64,000 nt of DNA from an uncultured Cytophagales bacterium (GTDB lineage: Bacteria > Bacteroidota > Bacteroidia > Cytophagales > Thermoflexibacteraceae), in NCBI GenBank assembly GCA_938039675.1, contig CALHUI010000003.1, positions 1-64,000 of the forward strand, given 5' to 3'. Within the stretch, counting starts at the first letter, position 1; the number at the start of each line of letters is the position of its first letter. The position numbers were made by a program, and so were the translations under genes. This document shows, piece by piece, positions 26,082 to 35,566 of the stretch. The notes under the pieces are model-generated. The model was given only the letters and a program-made list of their open reading frames with translations, made no database searches and had not been told where the DNA came from.

Positions 26082-28823
26082 TTGCGTCATAACTACTCAA
26101 ATTTTTTGAAAAACTTGTTAAAAATTACTTGTGTACTTTGTTGCACGTTGTTAGTGTTGCTATTAGGCCAACAGGTGATTGCTCAAAATACATCGCCTGC
26201 TGCTAACCTAAGGGTAGCAAAAGATTCTTTAAATGCTGTGCAGGACTCTACCGCACGGGCTGTCCCCAAAGGCGACATTACCACAACTATCAATTATATT
26301 GCCAAAGATTCTATCCGGTTTGATGTACGCAAGCGGATGATATATTTATATAATGACGCTAAAATTGAGTATGGCGATATTTCGCTCAAAGCAGCAAAAA
26401 TTGAGATTGACTGGCCTCAAAATATAATTAAAGCATCTTATGCCATAGATAGTACTACTCGCAAAGAGCAGGGTTTGCCTGAGTTTAAGGAGCGGGGAGA
26501 GACCTATACTTCCAAAGGTTTGGCATATAATTTCAAGACCCGTAAGGCAAAGGTTACAGGCGTAACAACCAAGTATGGCGAAGGTTTTATTTTGCTGGAA
26601 AACGTCAAGAAAGACGAAAAAGATAACTCTTACGGTGAAAACGGTCTTTATACTACCTGCGATGCGCCCGTTCCCCATTTTGGGATTCGTGCCCGCAAAA
26701 TGAAGGTGATTCCCGGCAAAGTGATTGTTTCGGGATTGTTTAATCTGGAAATTAACCGTATTCCTACGCCTTTGGGGTTCGCTTTTGGTATGTTTCCGCA
26801 GCCTAAAACACGTTCGTCGGGTTTTGTAATGCCGCAGTACGGCGAAACGCGTGAGCGCGGTTTTTTCCTGAGTCAGGGCGGTTTCTACTTTGTGCTGAAC
26901 GATAATTTTGACCTTTCACTGCTCGGCGAAATACACACCAAAGGTGGATGGGGGCTTACGGCAGCTACTCGTTACAAAAAGCGCTATGCCTTTGACGGGC
27001 AACTCCGCTTTCAGTATAACCGACGCATTAACGAAGTGCCCGGACAGATTGAAAACAACGTGGTCAATGATTTTAATATTAGCTGGAATCATACGCCGCA
27101 AAGCAAAGGCGACAGCCGTTTCAGTGCCAGCGTAAATGCGGGTACTAATACGTTCGGGCGGAACAATGCCCCGCAATTGAATAATTTTCAGTCATCCTCG
27201 TTTAACTCTAACATTTCTTACAGCAAAACTTTTACGGGAACGCCTTTTACTTTCGGGGCTAACTTGCGCCACGAACAAAACATCGTTACGCGGGTGGTAA
27301 GTGTTTTTCCGGAGGCTAATGTGGGTATGAATCGTATCTACCCGTTTAAGGGTAAGAAAAGCAACGGCAAATCTATTTGGAGTCAGTTTAACTTCAGCTA
27401 CACCGGCAGGGCACGTGCAGTCATTACTAATAACAGGCAGGGACAATCGTTTCCTTTCAAAGTGTCCGGTAATCTGAACGACAGAGGAGAACCGGTCAGT
27501 CAAGTTCCGGCCTCTTTCTTGCCATTTAATTTTGACAATTTGAACAATATTTTGGGGCGTGCGCAAATGGGCGTGCAGCACAATATACCTGTTACCACGG
27601 CAGTAACTTTGTTTAAATATTTTACCACAAGTTTTAACGGAAATTATTCGGAAGTATGGTATCCCGAACGCTACATATATACGCTGGAACGCAACGACAT
27701 TGTAAAGATTGACACAATACGTGGCTTTTCACGCTTCTATTCCTACAATGTAGGCGCTTCGATACAAACCCGCCTGTATGGTTTTTTCTACCCCAAATCA
27801 AAAAAGATTGACCGCATTCGCTTGACCATTAACCCTAATATGGGTTTTAGTTACCAGCCTGACTTTGGCGACCCGCGATTCAATTTCTTCGACAACCTCA
27901 GTATTCAGTCCGAAAATCAGCCAAGCCCCAACTTAGTACGGCAAAGTCGCCTCAATGGTATCTATGGTCAGCCGATATCCGGCCGTCAGGGCTCTGTTAG
28001 CTTCGGGCTTACCAATACGTTGGAAATGAAACTACGGCCTAAGGAAGATACTGCCGCCGCATCAGCTTCTTCTGCCAAAGCAACCGCTGCCAAGGCATCT
28101 AAGGCGGCAGACAAGGTTACGCTGATAGATAATTTCGGACTGAACACCAACTATAACATGGCTGCTGATTCTTTCAAATTAGCACCTATTGCACTTACAG
28201 CACGTACAAACTTGTTTAAAAAGTTCAATGTAGCTGCCAGTGCTACCTTAGACCCTTACGGCTATGAACTCTTGCGCGTAGATACAACCAGAGGCATGAG
28301 GAACGTTACGCAACGGCGCAACAAGACTTACGCATGGCAAAATGGCAATGGCATAGGCAATATTACCAATGCCAGTTTGGCTATTACGGCAAATTTTGCA
28401 CCGCCGCAGGCCAACCGAAAATTACGGTCGGATAAAGCCAGCCAAGAGGAACTGGACTATATTAGTCGTAATAGAAATCTGTATGTAGATTTTACTGTAC
28501 CGTGGACGCTGAGCGTGAGCTATAACCTTTCCTACAACAAAATGGGTTTTCAAGATGCACGCGTAACGCAAACATTCAACTTCAATGGTGATTTGAAAAT
28601 GACCGAAAAGTGGAAAATAGGCTTTAACTCCGGCTACGATTTTGAAGCTAAGGGCTTGAGTTTTACCCAGTTTACCATCTACCGCGATTTGCACTGTTGG
28701 GTAATGAATGTCAGTTGGATTCCGTTTGGGCCGCGTGCAGGCTACACATTGGACATTAATGTACGCGCTTCCGTACTTTCAGACCTGAAACTCAGCCGCC
28801 GCAACCTGTGGTATTTCCGTTAG
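26082..28823 (+). CDS. Outer-membrane LPS assembly protein LptD-like
   Basis: A protein of about 913 residues that would insert lipopolysaccharide into the outer membrane with LptE. After a hydrophobic export signal (LLKITCVLCCTLLVLLLGQQ) comes an OstA/LptA-like jellyroll (INYIAKDSIRFDVRKRMIYL; NDAKIEYGDISLKAAKIEID), then a long beta-barrel with many aromatic strand ends (GWGLTAATRYKKRYAFDGQL, WSLSV-type segments near the end). A low-complexity Ala/Ser/Lys stretch (ASASSAKATAAKASKAADK) interrupts the barrel near residue 665. No ATG fits: TTG 26082 is the first plausible start and the frame is open further upstream, so the start is uncertain. Confidence 0.87.
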   Translation: MRHNYSNFLKNLLKITCVLCCTLLVLLLGQQVIAQNTSPAANLRVAKDSLNAVQDSTARAVPKGDITTTINYIAKDSIRFDVRKRMIYLYNDAKIEYGDISLKAAKIEIDWPQNIIKASYAIDSTTRKEQGLPEFKERGETYTSKGLAYNFKTRKAKVTGVTTKYGEGFILLENVKKDEKDNSYGENGLYTTCDAPVPHFGIRARKMKVIPGKVIVSGLFNLEINRIPTPLGFAFGMFPQPKTRSSGFVMPQYGETRERGFFLSQGGFYFVLNDNFDLSLLGEIHTKGGWGLTAATRYKKRYAFDGQLRFQYNRRINEVPGQIENNVVNDFNISWNHTPQSKGDSRFSASVNAGTNTFGRNNAPQLNNFQSSSFNSNISYSKTFTGTPFTFGANLRHEQNIVTRVVSVFPEANVGMNRIYPFKGKKSNGKSIWSQFNFSYTGRARAVITNNRQGQSFPFKVSGNLNDRGEPVSQVPASFLPFNFDNLNNILGRAQMGVQHNIPVTTAVTLFKYFTTSFNGNYSEVWYPERYIYTLERNDIVKIDTIRGFSRFYSYNVGASIQTRLYGFFYPKSKKIDRIRLTINPNMGFSYQPDFGDPRFNFFDNLSIQSENQPSPNLVRQSRLNGIYGQPISGRQGSVSFGLTNTLEMKLRPKEDTAAASASSAKATAAKASKAADKVTLIDNFGLNTNYNMAADSFKLAPIALTARTNLFKKFNVAASATLDPYGYELLRVDTTRGMRNVTQRRNKTYAWQNGNGIGNITNASLAITANFAPPQANRKLRSDKASQEELDYISRNRNLYVDFTVPWTLSVSYNLSYNKMGFQDARVTQTFNFNGDLKMTEKWKIGFNSGYDFEAKGLSFTQFTIYRDLHCWVMNVSWIPFGPRAGYTLDINVRASVLSDLKLSRRNLWYFR

Positions 28824-28883
28824 TTGGTTGTATGCTGCAAGATGTTTTTGTAAATTGCTGCTGCCTCAGCTGGATGATAAATT

Positions 28884-29297
28884 ATGATTACTTTGACAGA
28901 CTCTCCGATTGCGGTTGAAAAAGTGATTGCCGAAGTCAGCACCGTTGCCGAAGCGGGCGCGATTGACATTTTCATTGGTACAGTGCGCAATCACAACGAA
29001 GGCAGGCAGATTACTCATTTAGAATACGAAGCCTACGTACCAATGTCTCTGCGTGAGATGGAAAAAATAGCCCGCATGGCCGAACAACAATGGCCTGTTA
29101 AAAAGTTGGCGATTATTCATCGCACGGGCAGATTAACTATTGGAGAAGTTGCAGTAGTTGTAGCCGTGGCTACGCCCCACCGCAAAGAGGCATTTGAAGC
29201 CTGTCGTTATGTGATAGATACGCTCAAAACCACTGTCCCCATTTGGAAGAAAGAGTACTTTGAAGGAGGCGAATGGTGGGTGGAGACACATCCATGA
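28884..29297 (+). CDS. Molybdopterin synthase catalytic subunit MoaE
   Basis: A 137-residue MoaE, which with MoaD puts dithiolene sulfur into precursor Z. Motifs: GAIDIFIGTVRNHNEGR near residue 25, HLEYEAYVPMSLREM, IIHRTGRLTIGEVAVVVAVA, and the catalytic Lys region TTVPIWKKEYFEGGEWW. Starts at ATG 28884, 60 bp after lptD. None of moaA, moaB, moaC, moaD or moeA lies in the window, so its partner is encoded elsewhere. Confidence 0.95.
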   Translation: MITLTDSPIAVEKVIAEVSTVAEAGAIDIFIGTVRNHNEGRQITHLEYEAYVPMSLREMEKIARMAEQQWPVKKLAIIHRTGRLTIGEVAVVVAVATPHRKEAFEACRYVIDTLKTTVPIWKKEYFEGGEWWVETHP

Positions 29298-29310
29298 TTG
29301 AGTGTATATA

Positions 29311-29405
29311 TTTTGTGTTCTCTGCGGTAAATCTTTGCGCCCCTTGTGGTAAAAAAATAAACCGCAGTGTACGCTGAGTTTTATCCGCAAAGAACACAGA
29401 GAAGT
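29311..29405. repeat. Intergenic hairpin repeat (TGTGTTCTCTGCGG type)
   Basis: A left arm TGTGTTCTCTGCGG (from 29314) and right arm CCGCAAAGAACACAGAG (29386-29402) form an imperfect inverted repeat with an inner CTTTGCG/CGCAGTG stretch. Repeats of this CTTTGTG/CTTTGCG style are frequent between genes in Bacteroidota, and a related hairpin occurs at 45395-45430. It may terminate moaE. Confidence 0.5.
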
Positions 29406-29581
29406 GTTTACTGAAATTTATTTGGGCATTACTTTTTCGCCAAATCAAGGTTCAGGTGGGCAGAGCAGAACCTCATATTCTTCAATTGTATTAAATCTCA
29501 ACCAACAAAAATTGAAAAATACGCCACTTGTGGTATAGCATATATGCACCGCACTTCTTTTCTTTGGATAACAATAATTTT

Positions 29582-29821
29582 ATGAACACTCGTTATTTTA
29601 TCTTCGGTTTCTTATGCCTTATGGGTGGTGTAGTGGCTTATGCCCAACCCAACCTTATCCCTTATCGAAAAGGCAATAAATGGGGATTTTGTGATAAAAC
29701 AGTCATTGAGTGTAAGCAGTCGTCCCTGAAAAAGATTTCCAAATTCTTGTTATTCAGAGGTATAATAGCGTGCAAATTTGCAAGAATTAGATTGGCTCCC
29801 AATCTTGGAAAGATAGTTTAG
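29582..29821 (+). pseudogene. Truncated WG-repeat exported protein
   Basis: ATG 29582 opens a signal peptide (MNTRYFIFGFLCLMGGVVAY) and the start of a WG-repeat protein (NLIPYRKGNKWGFCDKT). Intact relatives continue with many such repeats (GNKWGFxDK...), but here the frame turns after one repeat into non-repeat sequence rich in Lys and Ile and stops at 29821. It is most likely the 5' remnant left by a deletion. Confidence 0.6.
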
Positions 29822-30158
29822 GTAAAATTTCCCACCAAGAACAATGTAATCAGGTATTGCATAATTTTTAGACAATCCTCACGACTTGTAGGCTCGTGAG
29901 GCAACTTTACAGCATTTTTACCAAAAACTTTTCCTATCTCAACCTCAAAACTACTTTTTCGGAGACGACCATTTGGTTGATTCATTAAATACAATCAGTC
30001 GAATAGATTAAAATGCATATATAAGCCTGCCGATTGTAGCAGAATATGCGCATACATGCTATTTTTTATCTAAGCTACAACCGGTACTCCAAAATAAGCC
30101 ATGGCTAATTAGTTGCAAAAACAGATGTTATGTAAAAGTATTTAACTTTATTGTTTTA
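29822..30158. other. Gene-free stretch with a hairpin
   Basis: No coding sequence recognised. CCTCACGA (29877-29884) and TCGTGAGG (29894-29901) form a perfect 8-base hairpin with a 9-base loop. The remainder is AT-rich and unremarkable; it may be the scar of the deletion that shortened the WG-repeat gene. Confidence 0.5.
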
Positions 30159-30923
30159 TCAGCAAACATAGCCACCATCTACTGAAAAGACGGACCCTGT
30201 GGTATAAGCGCCGGCTTCTGAGGCCAGATACAGCGCAATACCGGCAAGGTCTTCGGGTTGCCCAATGCGCTGAATGGGCAAATGTTTGATAGATTTGCTC
30301 AACAGTTCCTCATTTTTCCAAAGGGCTTCGCTGAATTTGGTTTGAATCAGCCCCGGGCAAATGACGTTGGCGCGCACACCTGCTCTGCCCCATTCTTTGG
30401 CCATTACTTTGGTGAGCATAATAAGGGCGGATTTGCTCACGCTGTAAATGCCCAATCCCGGCTCGGGGGTCAGCCCGCCAATGCTGCTGATGTTGATGAT
30501 AGAGCCGCCGCCGCGCTGTTGCATAATGGGCAATACCATTTTGCCCAGCTCGAAAGGTGCTTTGACGTTGATGTCCATAATTTTGTCAAAAGCGGAGCTG
30601 TCGGTATTCACTACGGGGCCGAATACGGGGTTCGTAGCGGCATTATTTACCAGAATATCTATGCCGCCGAAGGCTGCCATTGTTTTTTCTATCAGTTGCT
30701 GCCGTTGTGCAGCATCGCCTACGTTGCAGGCCACGCCTATGGCTTCGTAACCTTTGGCTTTCAGTGCGTTGGCAACCTCATCTACTGCTTCTTGCTTGCG
30801 GCTGCTGATAACGACTTTTGCGCCGGCTTCTGCCATAATTTCCGCCATAGCTTCGCCGATGCCTTTGCTGGCCCCTGTAATAACGGCGACTTTGCCGTTC
30901 AGTAAAAATCTGTCTTTGAGCAT
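30159..30923 (-). CDS. Short-chain dehydrogenase/reductase (SDR)
   Basis: A 254-residue classical SDR with an NAD(P) Rossmann fold. Cofactor motif TGASKGIGEAMAEI (residue 16), NNAATNPVFG (near 91), catalytic Ser in IINISSIGGLTPEPG and YSVSKSALIM (YxxxK), and the C-terminal GSVFSVDGGYVC. The sequence has the feel of the 3-oxoacyl-ACP reductase/DHRS4-like group; the substrate cannot be assigned. It stands alone, 97 bp downstream of mnmD, from which it is separated by a hairpin. Confidence 0.9.
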   Translation of the reverse strand: MLKDRFLLNGKVAVITGASKGIGEAMAEIMAEAGAKVVISSRKQEAVDEVANALKAKGYEAIGVACNVGDAAQRQQLIEKTMAAFGGIDILVNNAATNPVFGPVVNTDSSAFDKIMDINVKAPFELGKMVLPIMQQRGGGSIINISSIGGLTPEPGLGIYSVSKSALIMLTKVMAKEWGRAGVRANVICPGLIQTKFSEALWKNEELLSKSIKHLPIQRIGQPEDLAGIALYLASEAGAYTTGSVFSVDGGYVC

Positions 30924-30985
30924 TGCTTTTTGTGGTTTTATGAAATTAGTTCAATCATTTTTCGGAACGCTTAATTATTGGCGGA

Positions 30986-31034
30986 TATACACAAACCCTA
31001 GCAGGCCTTGAGAAGAACTGTCAGGTTTGTGTAT
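30986..31034 (-). terminator. Hairpin overlapping the mnmD stop codon
   Basis: ATATACACAAACC (from 30986) pairs with GGTTTGTGTATAT (ending 31034), a 13-base perfect outer stem, with an inner CAGGCC/ACTGTC part resembling the ACCTGACAGGT hairpin family. The last three codons and stop of mnmD lie in the right arm. Confidence 0.55.
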
Positions 31035-31722
31035 ATGTACTTTTCACTGCCCGCGTAACCTCGCGCTTGAATGGCCTTCCCGATAGTTTTTCTACCTGAA
31101 AACCAATGGCTTTCAGGCTATGGATGACAACCGATTTTGAGCAATAAGTTGTCAGGATGCCGCCCTTAGCCAGCCATTGAAAGGCAAGCTCAAAATTGGG
31201 CTTTTCCCAAAGTTCTGGTTGCTTTTCGGGCGCAAAGGCATCGTAGAAAATCACATCAAAACTGTCTGCTGCAAAGGCTGCTTCCTGCCAGCCTTTCTCC
31301 GACTTGATGAGTTGCAAATTCGGCAAAATCTGTTGCGGAGTTTCCCACGCAGCCGCATGGATTTTATCAAAATAAGCAGCGACCGCATCGGGCAGTTGCT
31401 CGGTGTAGTTCAACTGCGCCAATACGTTCTGTGCCAGCGGCAGGGGCTCTAAGGTGGTGTAACTCACCTCAATTTCAGGGTGTTGCAGCAAGAACTCAAT
31501 GACTGCCAGCACGTTCAGTCCCGTGCCAAAGCCGAGTTCCAGCACCCGCACCTGCCGCAGTGCGCATCTGCTGATAGCCTCTTCCAGTCCATAGCGCACG
31601 TACACTTGCCGCGATTCGCCCAGCGCACCGTAGCGCGAATGGTAAAACTCGCCTATATCGGGGCGGTAGAGTGTGTGCGAACCATCGGACGATACAATCA
31701 GTTGAACCTCAGGATGTTTCAT
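31021..31722 (-). CDS. Stand-alone tRNA MnmD-type methyltransferase
   Basis: A 233-residue SAM-dependent methyltransferase that matches the MnmD half of MnmC; it methylates 5-aminomethyl-2-thiouridine at the wobble position of certain tRNAs. SAM motif ELGFGTGLNVLAVIEFLL near residue 60, then YTTLEPLPLAQNV, and FDVIFYDAFAPEKQPELW near 150, which is the DAFAP signature of this family. The FAD-dependent MnmC1 half is missing, as in many non-enterobacteria. Its ATG (31722) overlaps the aminopeptidase gene end by 4 bp. Confidence 0.92.
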   Translation of the reverse strand: MKHPEVQLIVSSDGSHTLYRPDIGEFYHSRYGALGESRQVYVRYGLEEAISRCALRQVRVLELGFGTGLNVLAVIEFLLQHPEIEVSYTTLEPLPLAQNVLAQLNYTEQLPDAVAAYFDKIHAAAWETPQQILPNLQLIKSEKGWQEAAFAADSFDVIFYDAFAPEKQPELWEKPNFELAFQWLAKGGILTTYCSKSVVIHSLKAIGFQVEKLSGRPFKREVTRAVKSTYTQT

Positions 31723-32753
31723 AGCGAAGGATAGGTTGCTTTCAGATGCTTCCAGTATTTTTTAAAATCGCCGCCGAATTTTTGGTAAAACTCTTCTTCA
31801 AAGGCGTTTTGCTGCTCGTTGTAGCGAATAAACTCCATGAAGAAGGTATTGTTGGGCGTAAAGTCTGCAAAGTAGTTGCGGTAGCGGTCTGATGCAAACT
31901 TGACCGTGTCCAAAGCATGTACAATTCGCTCTACGTGCTGTTGTTTGGCGGCGGCTTTTTTGCTGTCGGCCATGTCGGGAGGGAAACTGCCGTAGAGTGA
32001 ATCTAAACTTTTTGCAGCTTGTAAAACAAAGCGGATAAATCGCTTTTTATCGCTCATACTGTGGACGTAGTGTTGCAGTTCAGGCGAGTTTTCGCCGTAT
32101 TTATAGCGCAAAAACATTAAAGCCCCCTGATAGCTGACAAAGTTGGCCAAATTTTCGTTATAGTCCACATTATCAGGCACATACAGGGTGCCGTGTGTCA
32201 GTTCGTGGATAATCAAATCAGCCAAATGACCGGGGCTGCGCCTCAGAAAGTTAGACAGAACAGGGTCTTTGAACCAGCCGAGTGTGCTCCAGCCCGGCAC
32301 TTCATCGATGTCTGTATCGTAGCCTAGTGCTTTCATGCGCTGCTCTTCGGCTTCGGCTTTGGGCAACTCAAAAAAGCCTTTATAAGAAAAACTGCCCAAC
32401 AGCGGAAATCGCCACTCGTAGGCTTTCAACTCATAGGGTGGGCAGGCGGTTAATACCCACAAAATGGGCTTTCCGTGTTGGTCGTAGAAAGTTGTGTAAT
32501 TTTTGGAAGGATTCAGGCCGATGCTGTCTTCGGCAAAGCGACGGATTTCCTGAATGAGTTGCAACTTTTGTTTCAGCGAATCGGGGAAATTTGTGTCGGT
32601 AAGCACTTCTTCAATCGGGCGCGCTTTCCACAAAATTTTCAACTGCCCCCGTGCCTGCATCAGTCCGTATTGCAGCAAGTCCCATTGCCAGATAATCAGC
32701 CCCGAAAAAACACCCAATATCAGTAACAACCATTTGCGCTTTTGCAACTTCAT
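31719..32753 (-). CDS. Predicted aminopeptidase (PF10023 family)
   Basis: A 344-residue protein with an N-terminal membrane anchor (WLLLILGVFSGLIIWQW) and the zinc signature of the Aminopep family: ADLIIHELTHGTLYVPDNVD (near residue 172), then YNENLANFVSYQGALMFLR. The family is annotated as predicted aminopeptidase without a firm substrate. It starts at ATG 32753, the same base at which the antiporter stop ends (TAATG overlap), and its end overlaps mnmD by 4 bp; the three are translationally coupled. Confidence 0.85.
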   Translation of the reverse strand: MKLQKRKWLLLILGVFSGLIIWQWDLLQYGLMQARGQLKILWKARPIEEVLTDTNFPDSLKQKLQLIQEIRRFAEDSIGLNPSKNYTTFYDQHGKPILWVLTACPPYELKAYEWRFPLLGSFSYKGFFELPKAEAEEQRMKALGYDTDIDEVPGWSTLGWFKDPVLSNFLRRSPGHLADLIIHELTHGTLYVPDNVDYNENLANFVSYQGALMFLRYKYGENSPELQHYVHSMSDKKRFIRFVLQAAKSLDSLYGSFPPDMADSKKAAAKQQHVERIVHALDTVKFASDRYRNYFADFTPNNTFFMEFIRYNEQQNAFEEEFYQKFGGDFKKYWKHLKATYPSL

Positions 32754-34918
32754 TATTTGCGTCGTTTTTTTCTGAATAGTTTTCGAATAGTTTTACCAAT
32801 TTCGTTTATTGTTTCTATCGGTCTGGTAGAAACAATAGGATAAGTCGTGTTGGCATCGCCTATCTCTTGCACCCCCGACTGCATGGGGAACACAAGAATA
32901 AAATTATGCTGTTTAAAATACTTGTTCAGGTAGTGAGGAATTTTGTTCATGTTGCTGTTGTATGAGGGGTGGTCTTTGCGGCTCATTATGATTATCATAC
33001 CGTCATTGGGCTTCATATCGCGGGAAAGAATCAGGAAATCTTCCCAATCGGTAAAGGTTACAAAGTCGCAATCTATCATTTGCTGCCGCTGCATATCGCG
33101 GGCATATTGGAGCACTTCGGGAGAGCCGTAGAAAATCAGTTTAGCTCCTGTATTTTTTCCTAAGCTGCGGATGCGGTTGAGCCATAAGGTAAACCCGATT
33201 TCTTCCTCTGCTTTTTCAGGAATGATGACCAAGTAACGTCGGATGGTTGCTGAGGGCTGTATGGTCTTGCAAATCAGGGTTGTCACATTGTTTTTGGCCA
33301 AAATTCCTTCGGTAAGCGTTCCTAAGAAACTGTCGGAAAGAGTTTGTTGCTGATGAAGCCCCAGTATCATGTCGGTGATTTTATGTTCGCGGATGATGCC
33401 TGTAATGCCGCTGGATACGTTTTGGTCGTAGCGCAGCAGTTGGTTCATATAGGTGTCGGTAGCTGCTGCTACGGTTACTGCTTTTTCTAATACTTTGCGG
33501 GCGTTTCTCTCGGCGGCCTCATCTGCTTCCAAGCTGTTGATAACCGTTAGCGCATAAAGGCCGCGCCGGTTGTTTTTGGATTTGATAGCCAGACTGAGCT
33601 GCACCAACTCTTCGGTTGTTTCGGGGTTGCGCAATGGGATGAGGATGCGCTCTTGCGGTTCTTCGGAAGTTTCGGTGCTGCCTTCGCTTTGCTCTTGTAG
33701 GGCAATGTTTTTAGCGCCTTTTTGTGCCGCAAATGAGGCAACCGTACAGGTTACAAGAATCATCAGAATGGTTCCATTCAAAACCGCATCGCTCAACAGG
33801 CGGATGGGCTCTCCCGTTTCGGTTTGTCCCAAAACAATATTGTAGCCTACCAAAACCGCTGCCAGCGTTGCGGCTGCCTGTGCGTTGCTCAATCCGAAAA
33901 TCAGTTGGCGCTCGTCTAAGTTGAATCGGAAAGTCTGCTGTGTAAGCCATGCGGCTGAATACTTGGCCACATTGGCAGTAACGGTCATAAAAACGGCTAC
34001 TTTGATGGTTTCCCAGTCTTTAATAAAGGCGCGAAAGTCAATGAGCATCCCTACGCCAATCAAGAAAAAGGGGATAAAAATTGCGTTACCCACAAACTCT
34101 ATGCGATTCATCAGTGGGGAGGTGTGTGGTATCAATCTGTTGAGTGCCAAACCTGCCAAAAAAGCCCCGATAATGCCCTCGATGCCGGCAAGTTCTGCCA
34201 AAACTGCACCTAAATACATCATCACAAGTACGAAAATATACTGCGAAATATTTTCCTCGAAACGCTTGAAAAACCATCGGCTGATAACAGGGAATCCGAC
34301 CAATACCAAAGCACCGAAAACAACGATGGAAACCGATATCTTTATCCAAAATTGCCAACCCATTGCGCCGTTAGTCATACCTACAATAATGGCCAGCACA
34401 AGGAGTGCGAGCGTATCGGTAATTACCGTACCTCCGACGGTGATGGTTGCAGCACGGTTTTTGGCAACGCCAAGTTTGCTCACCAACGGATAGGCGAGCA
34501 GGGTATGCGATGCGAACATGCTGGCTAGCAAAACCGACGTTGGCAGCGAAAAGCCCATCAGATACAGCCCGCCCAGGGTGCCTAAAATCATAGGTATGAT
34601 GAACGTGTAAGCACCAAAAACAACACTTTTGGAAGCATTTTTTCGGAAATCTGCCAAGTCTATTTCCAAACCTGCCAAAAACATGATATAAAGCAGCCCC
34701 GTTGTGCCCGGGATGATAATGCTGCTGTCTCGGTTCATCAGATGAAGCCCGTTGGGGCCTATGAACGCTCCGGCAATAATCAGCCCCAGCAAATGCGGAA
34801 TGCGTATTTTATTGAGCAAAATAGGCGCAAACAGAATGATGCAAAGGATAATCAGAAAGCGTAGGATGGGGTCGGTCAGAGGGAGGGTGAGTTCAAATAT
34901 ATTCAGTCCTAACAGCAT
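32753..34918 (-). CDS. CPA2-type cation/proton antiporter with UspA-like tail
   Basis: A 721-residue inner-membrane protein. Residues 1-400 hold about twelve membrane segments of the Na+/H+ or K+/H+ exchanger (CPA2/Kef) fold, with IPHLLGLIIAGAFIGPNGLH, IMFLAGLEIDLADFRKN and AELAGIEGIIGAFLAGLALN. The rest is cytoplasmic: EERILIPLRNPETTEELVQLSL-like universal-stress segments (two, about 425-560 and 575-710) that probably sense nucleotide or stress signals. No RCK/KTN domain. It heads the three-gene coupled run to mnmD. Ion specificity is not evident. Confidence 0.92.
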   Translation of the reverse strand: MLLGLNIFELTLPLTDPILRFLIILCIILFAPILLNKIRIPHLLGLIIAGAFIGPNGLHLMNRDSSIIIPGTTGLLYIMFLAGLEIDLADFRKNASKSVVFGAYTFIIPMILGTLGGLYLMGFSLPTSVLLASMFASHTLLAYPLVSKLGVAKNRAATITVGGTVITDTLALLVLAIIVGMTNGAMGWQFWIKISVSIVVFGALVLVGFPVISRWFFKRFEENISQYIFVLVMMYLGAVLAELAGIEGIIGAFLAGLALNRLIPHTSPLMNRIEFVGNAIFIPFFLIGVGMLIDFRAFIKDWETIKVAVFMTVTANVAKYSAAWLTQQTFRFNLDERQLIFGLSNAQAAATLAAVLVGYNIVLGQTETGEPIRLLSDAVLNGTILMILVTCTVASFAAQKGAKNIALQEQSEGSTETSEEPQERILIPLRNPETTEELVQLSLAIKSKNNRRGLYALTVINSLEADEAAERNARKVLEKAVTVAAATDTYMNQLLRYDQNVSSGITGIIREHKITDMILGLHQQQTLSDSFLGTLTEGILAKNNVTTLICKTIQPSATIRRYLVIIPEKAEEEIGFTLWLNRIRSLGKNTGAKLIFYGSPEVLQYARDMQRQQMIDCDFVTFTDWEDFLILSRDMKPNDGMIIIMSRKDHPSYNSNMNKIPHYLNKYFKQHNFILVFPMQSGVQEIGDANTTYPIVSTRPIETINEIGKTIRKLFRKKRRK

Positions 34919-35002
34919 AGAGTTGGATGGGTTTAGGCAGGAAAAACATCTCCTGTAAGTTGGTTATTGGCTTCAAATTATCTGTAAATTATACAACTAA
35001 TT
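34919..35002. other. Upstream region of the antiporter
   Basis: AT-rich intergenic sequence that should contain the antiporter promoter; no convincing TTG-N19-TAnnTTTG match found. Confidence 0.3.
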
Positions 35003-35530
35003 TAGGACTTATGTACTCTAAACTTGTGTAAGGTATCGATCAAAGAAATTTTTGAGCAAATTTATCCGAATAAATAGCAGTTTGTTTTATCACTTCTTTA
35101 CTGATAAGGCAAACGATACCCTTATATGTATTTGCATAAGATACCGTTACTAAACAAGGCCCTTTTGTTACTTTTTTATGATGCTCGTTTGAGCAATGAT
35201 AAACCCGATAATTCTTAGAAACATCGCTACAAGGCTTCTACAATGTGCTACGTGTTCCCTGATAAAAACAGCAGGTCTCTTATGTGTATGTGTAAAGACA
35301 AGCCTCTTGGCTCATAAGACTCCCGCATTAAGTGATTAAATATAGCATCAGGAGAAATAGTTTTCATACCGGCAGCTAATTTTATGCACTCCCTTTGAGT
35401 TGGGAAGTTTAGTAAAATATTGCTATTGAATTGTGCAAAAAAGCACTTTATATTAGAAAAGTTTATATCTTTTTTTATTTTTTGAAATATAAAAAATACT
35501 ATCTAATATTAAAGTACATAAGTCCTGAAT
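34998..35530. mobile_element. Degenerate insertion-sequence-like element with terminal inverted repeats
   Basis: AGGACTTATGTACT at 35003-35016 recurs exactly inverted at 35512-35525; with flanks the arms extend to about 23 bases with two differences, enclosing about 520 bp. On the minus strand one frame is open from 35502 to 35248 (reads like FNSNILLNFPTQRECIKLAA, GMKTISPDAIFNHLMRE) and a second piece near 35050-35120 reads KEVIKQTAIYSDKFAQKFL. Both have the look of a transposase with its centre removed and frames broken. The outer flanks share AATT, a possible 4-bp target duplication. No IS family could be named. Confidence 0.55.
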
Positions 35531-35566
35531 TAATTGATTCATTTCTTCATCAACAAAACAAAAATT

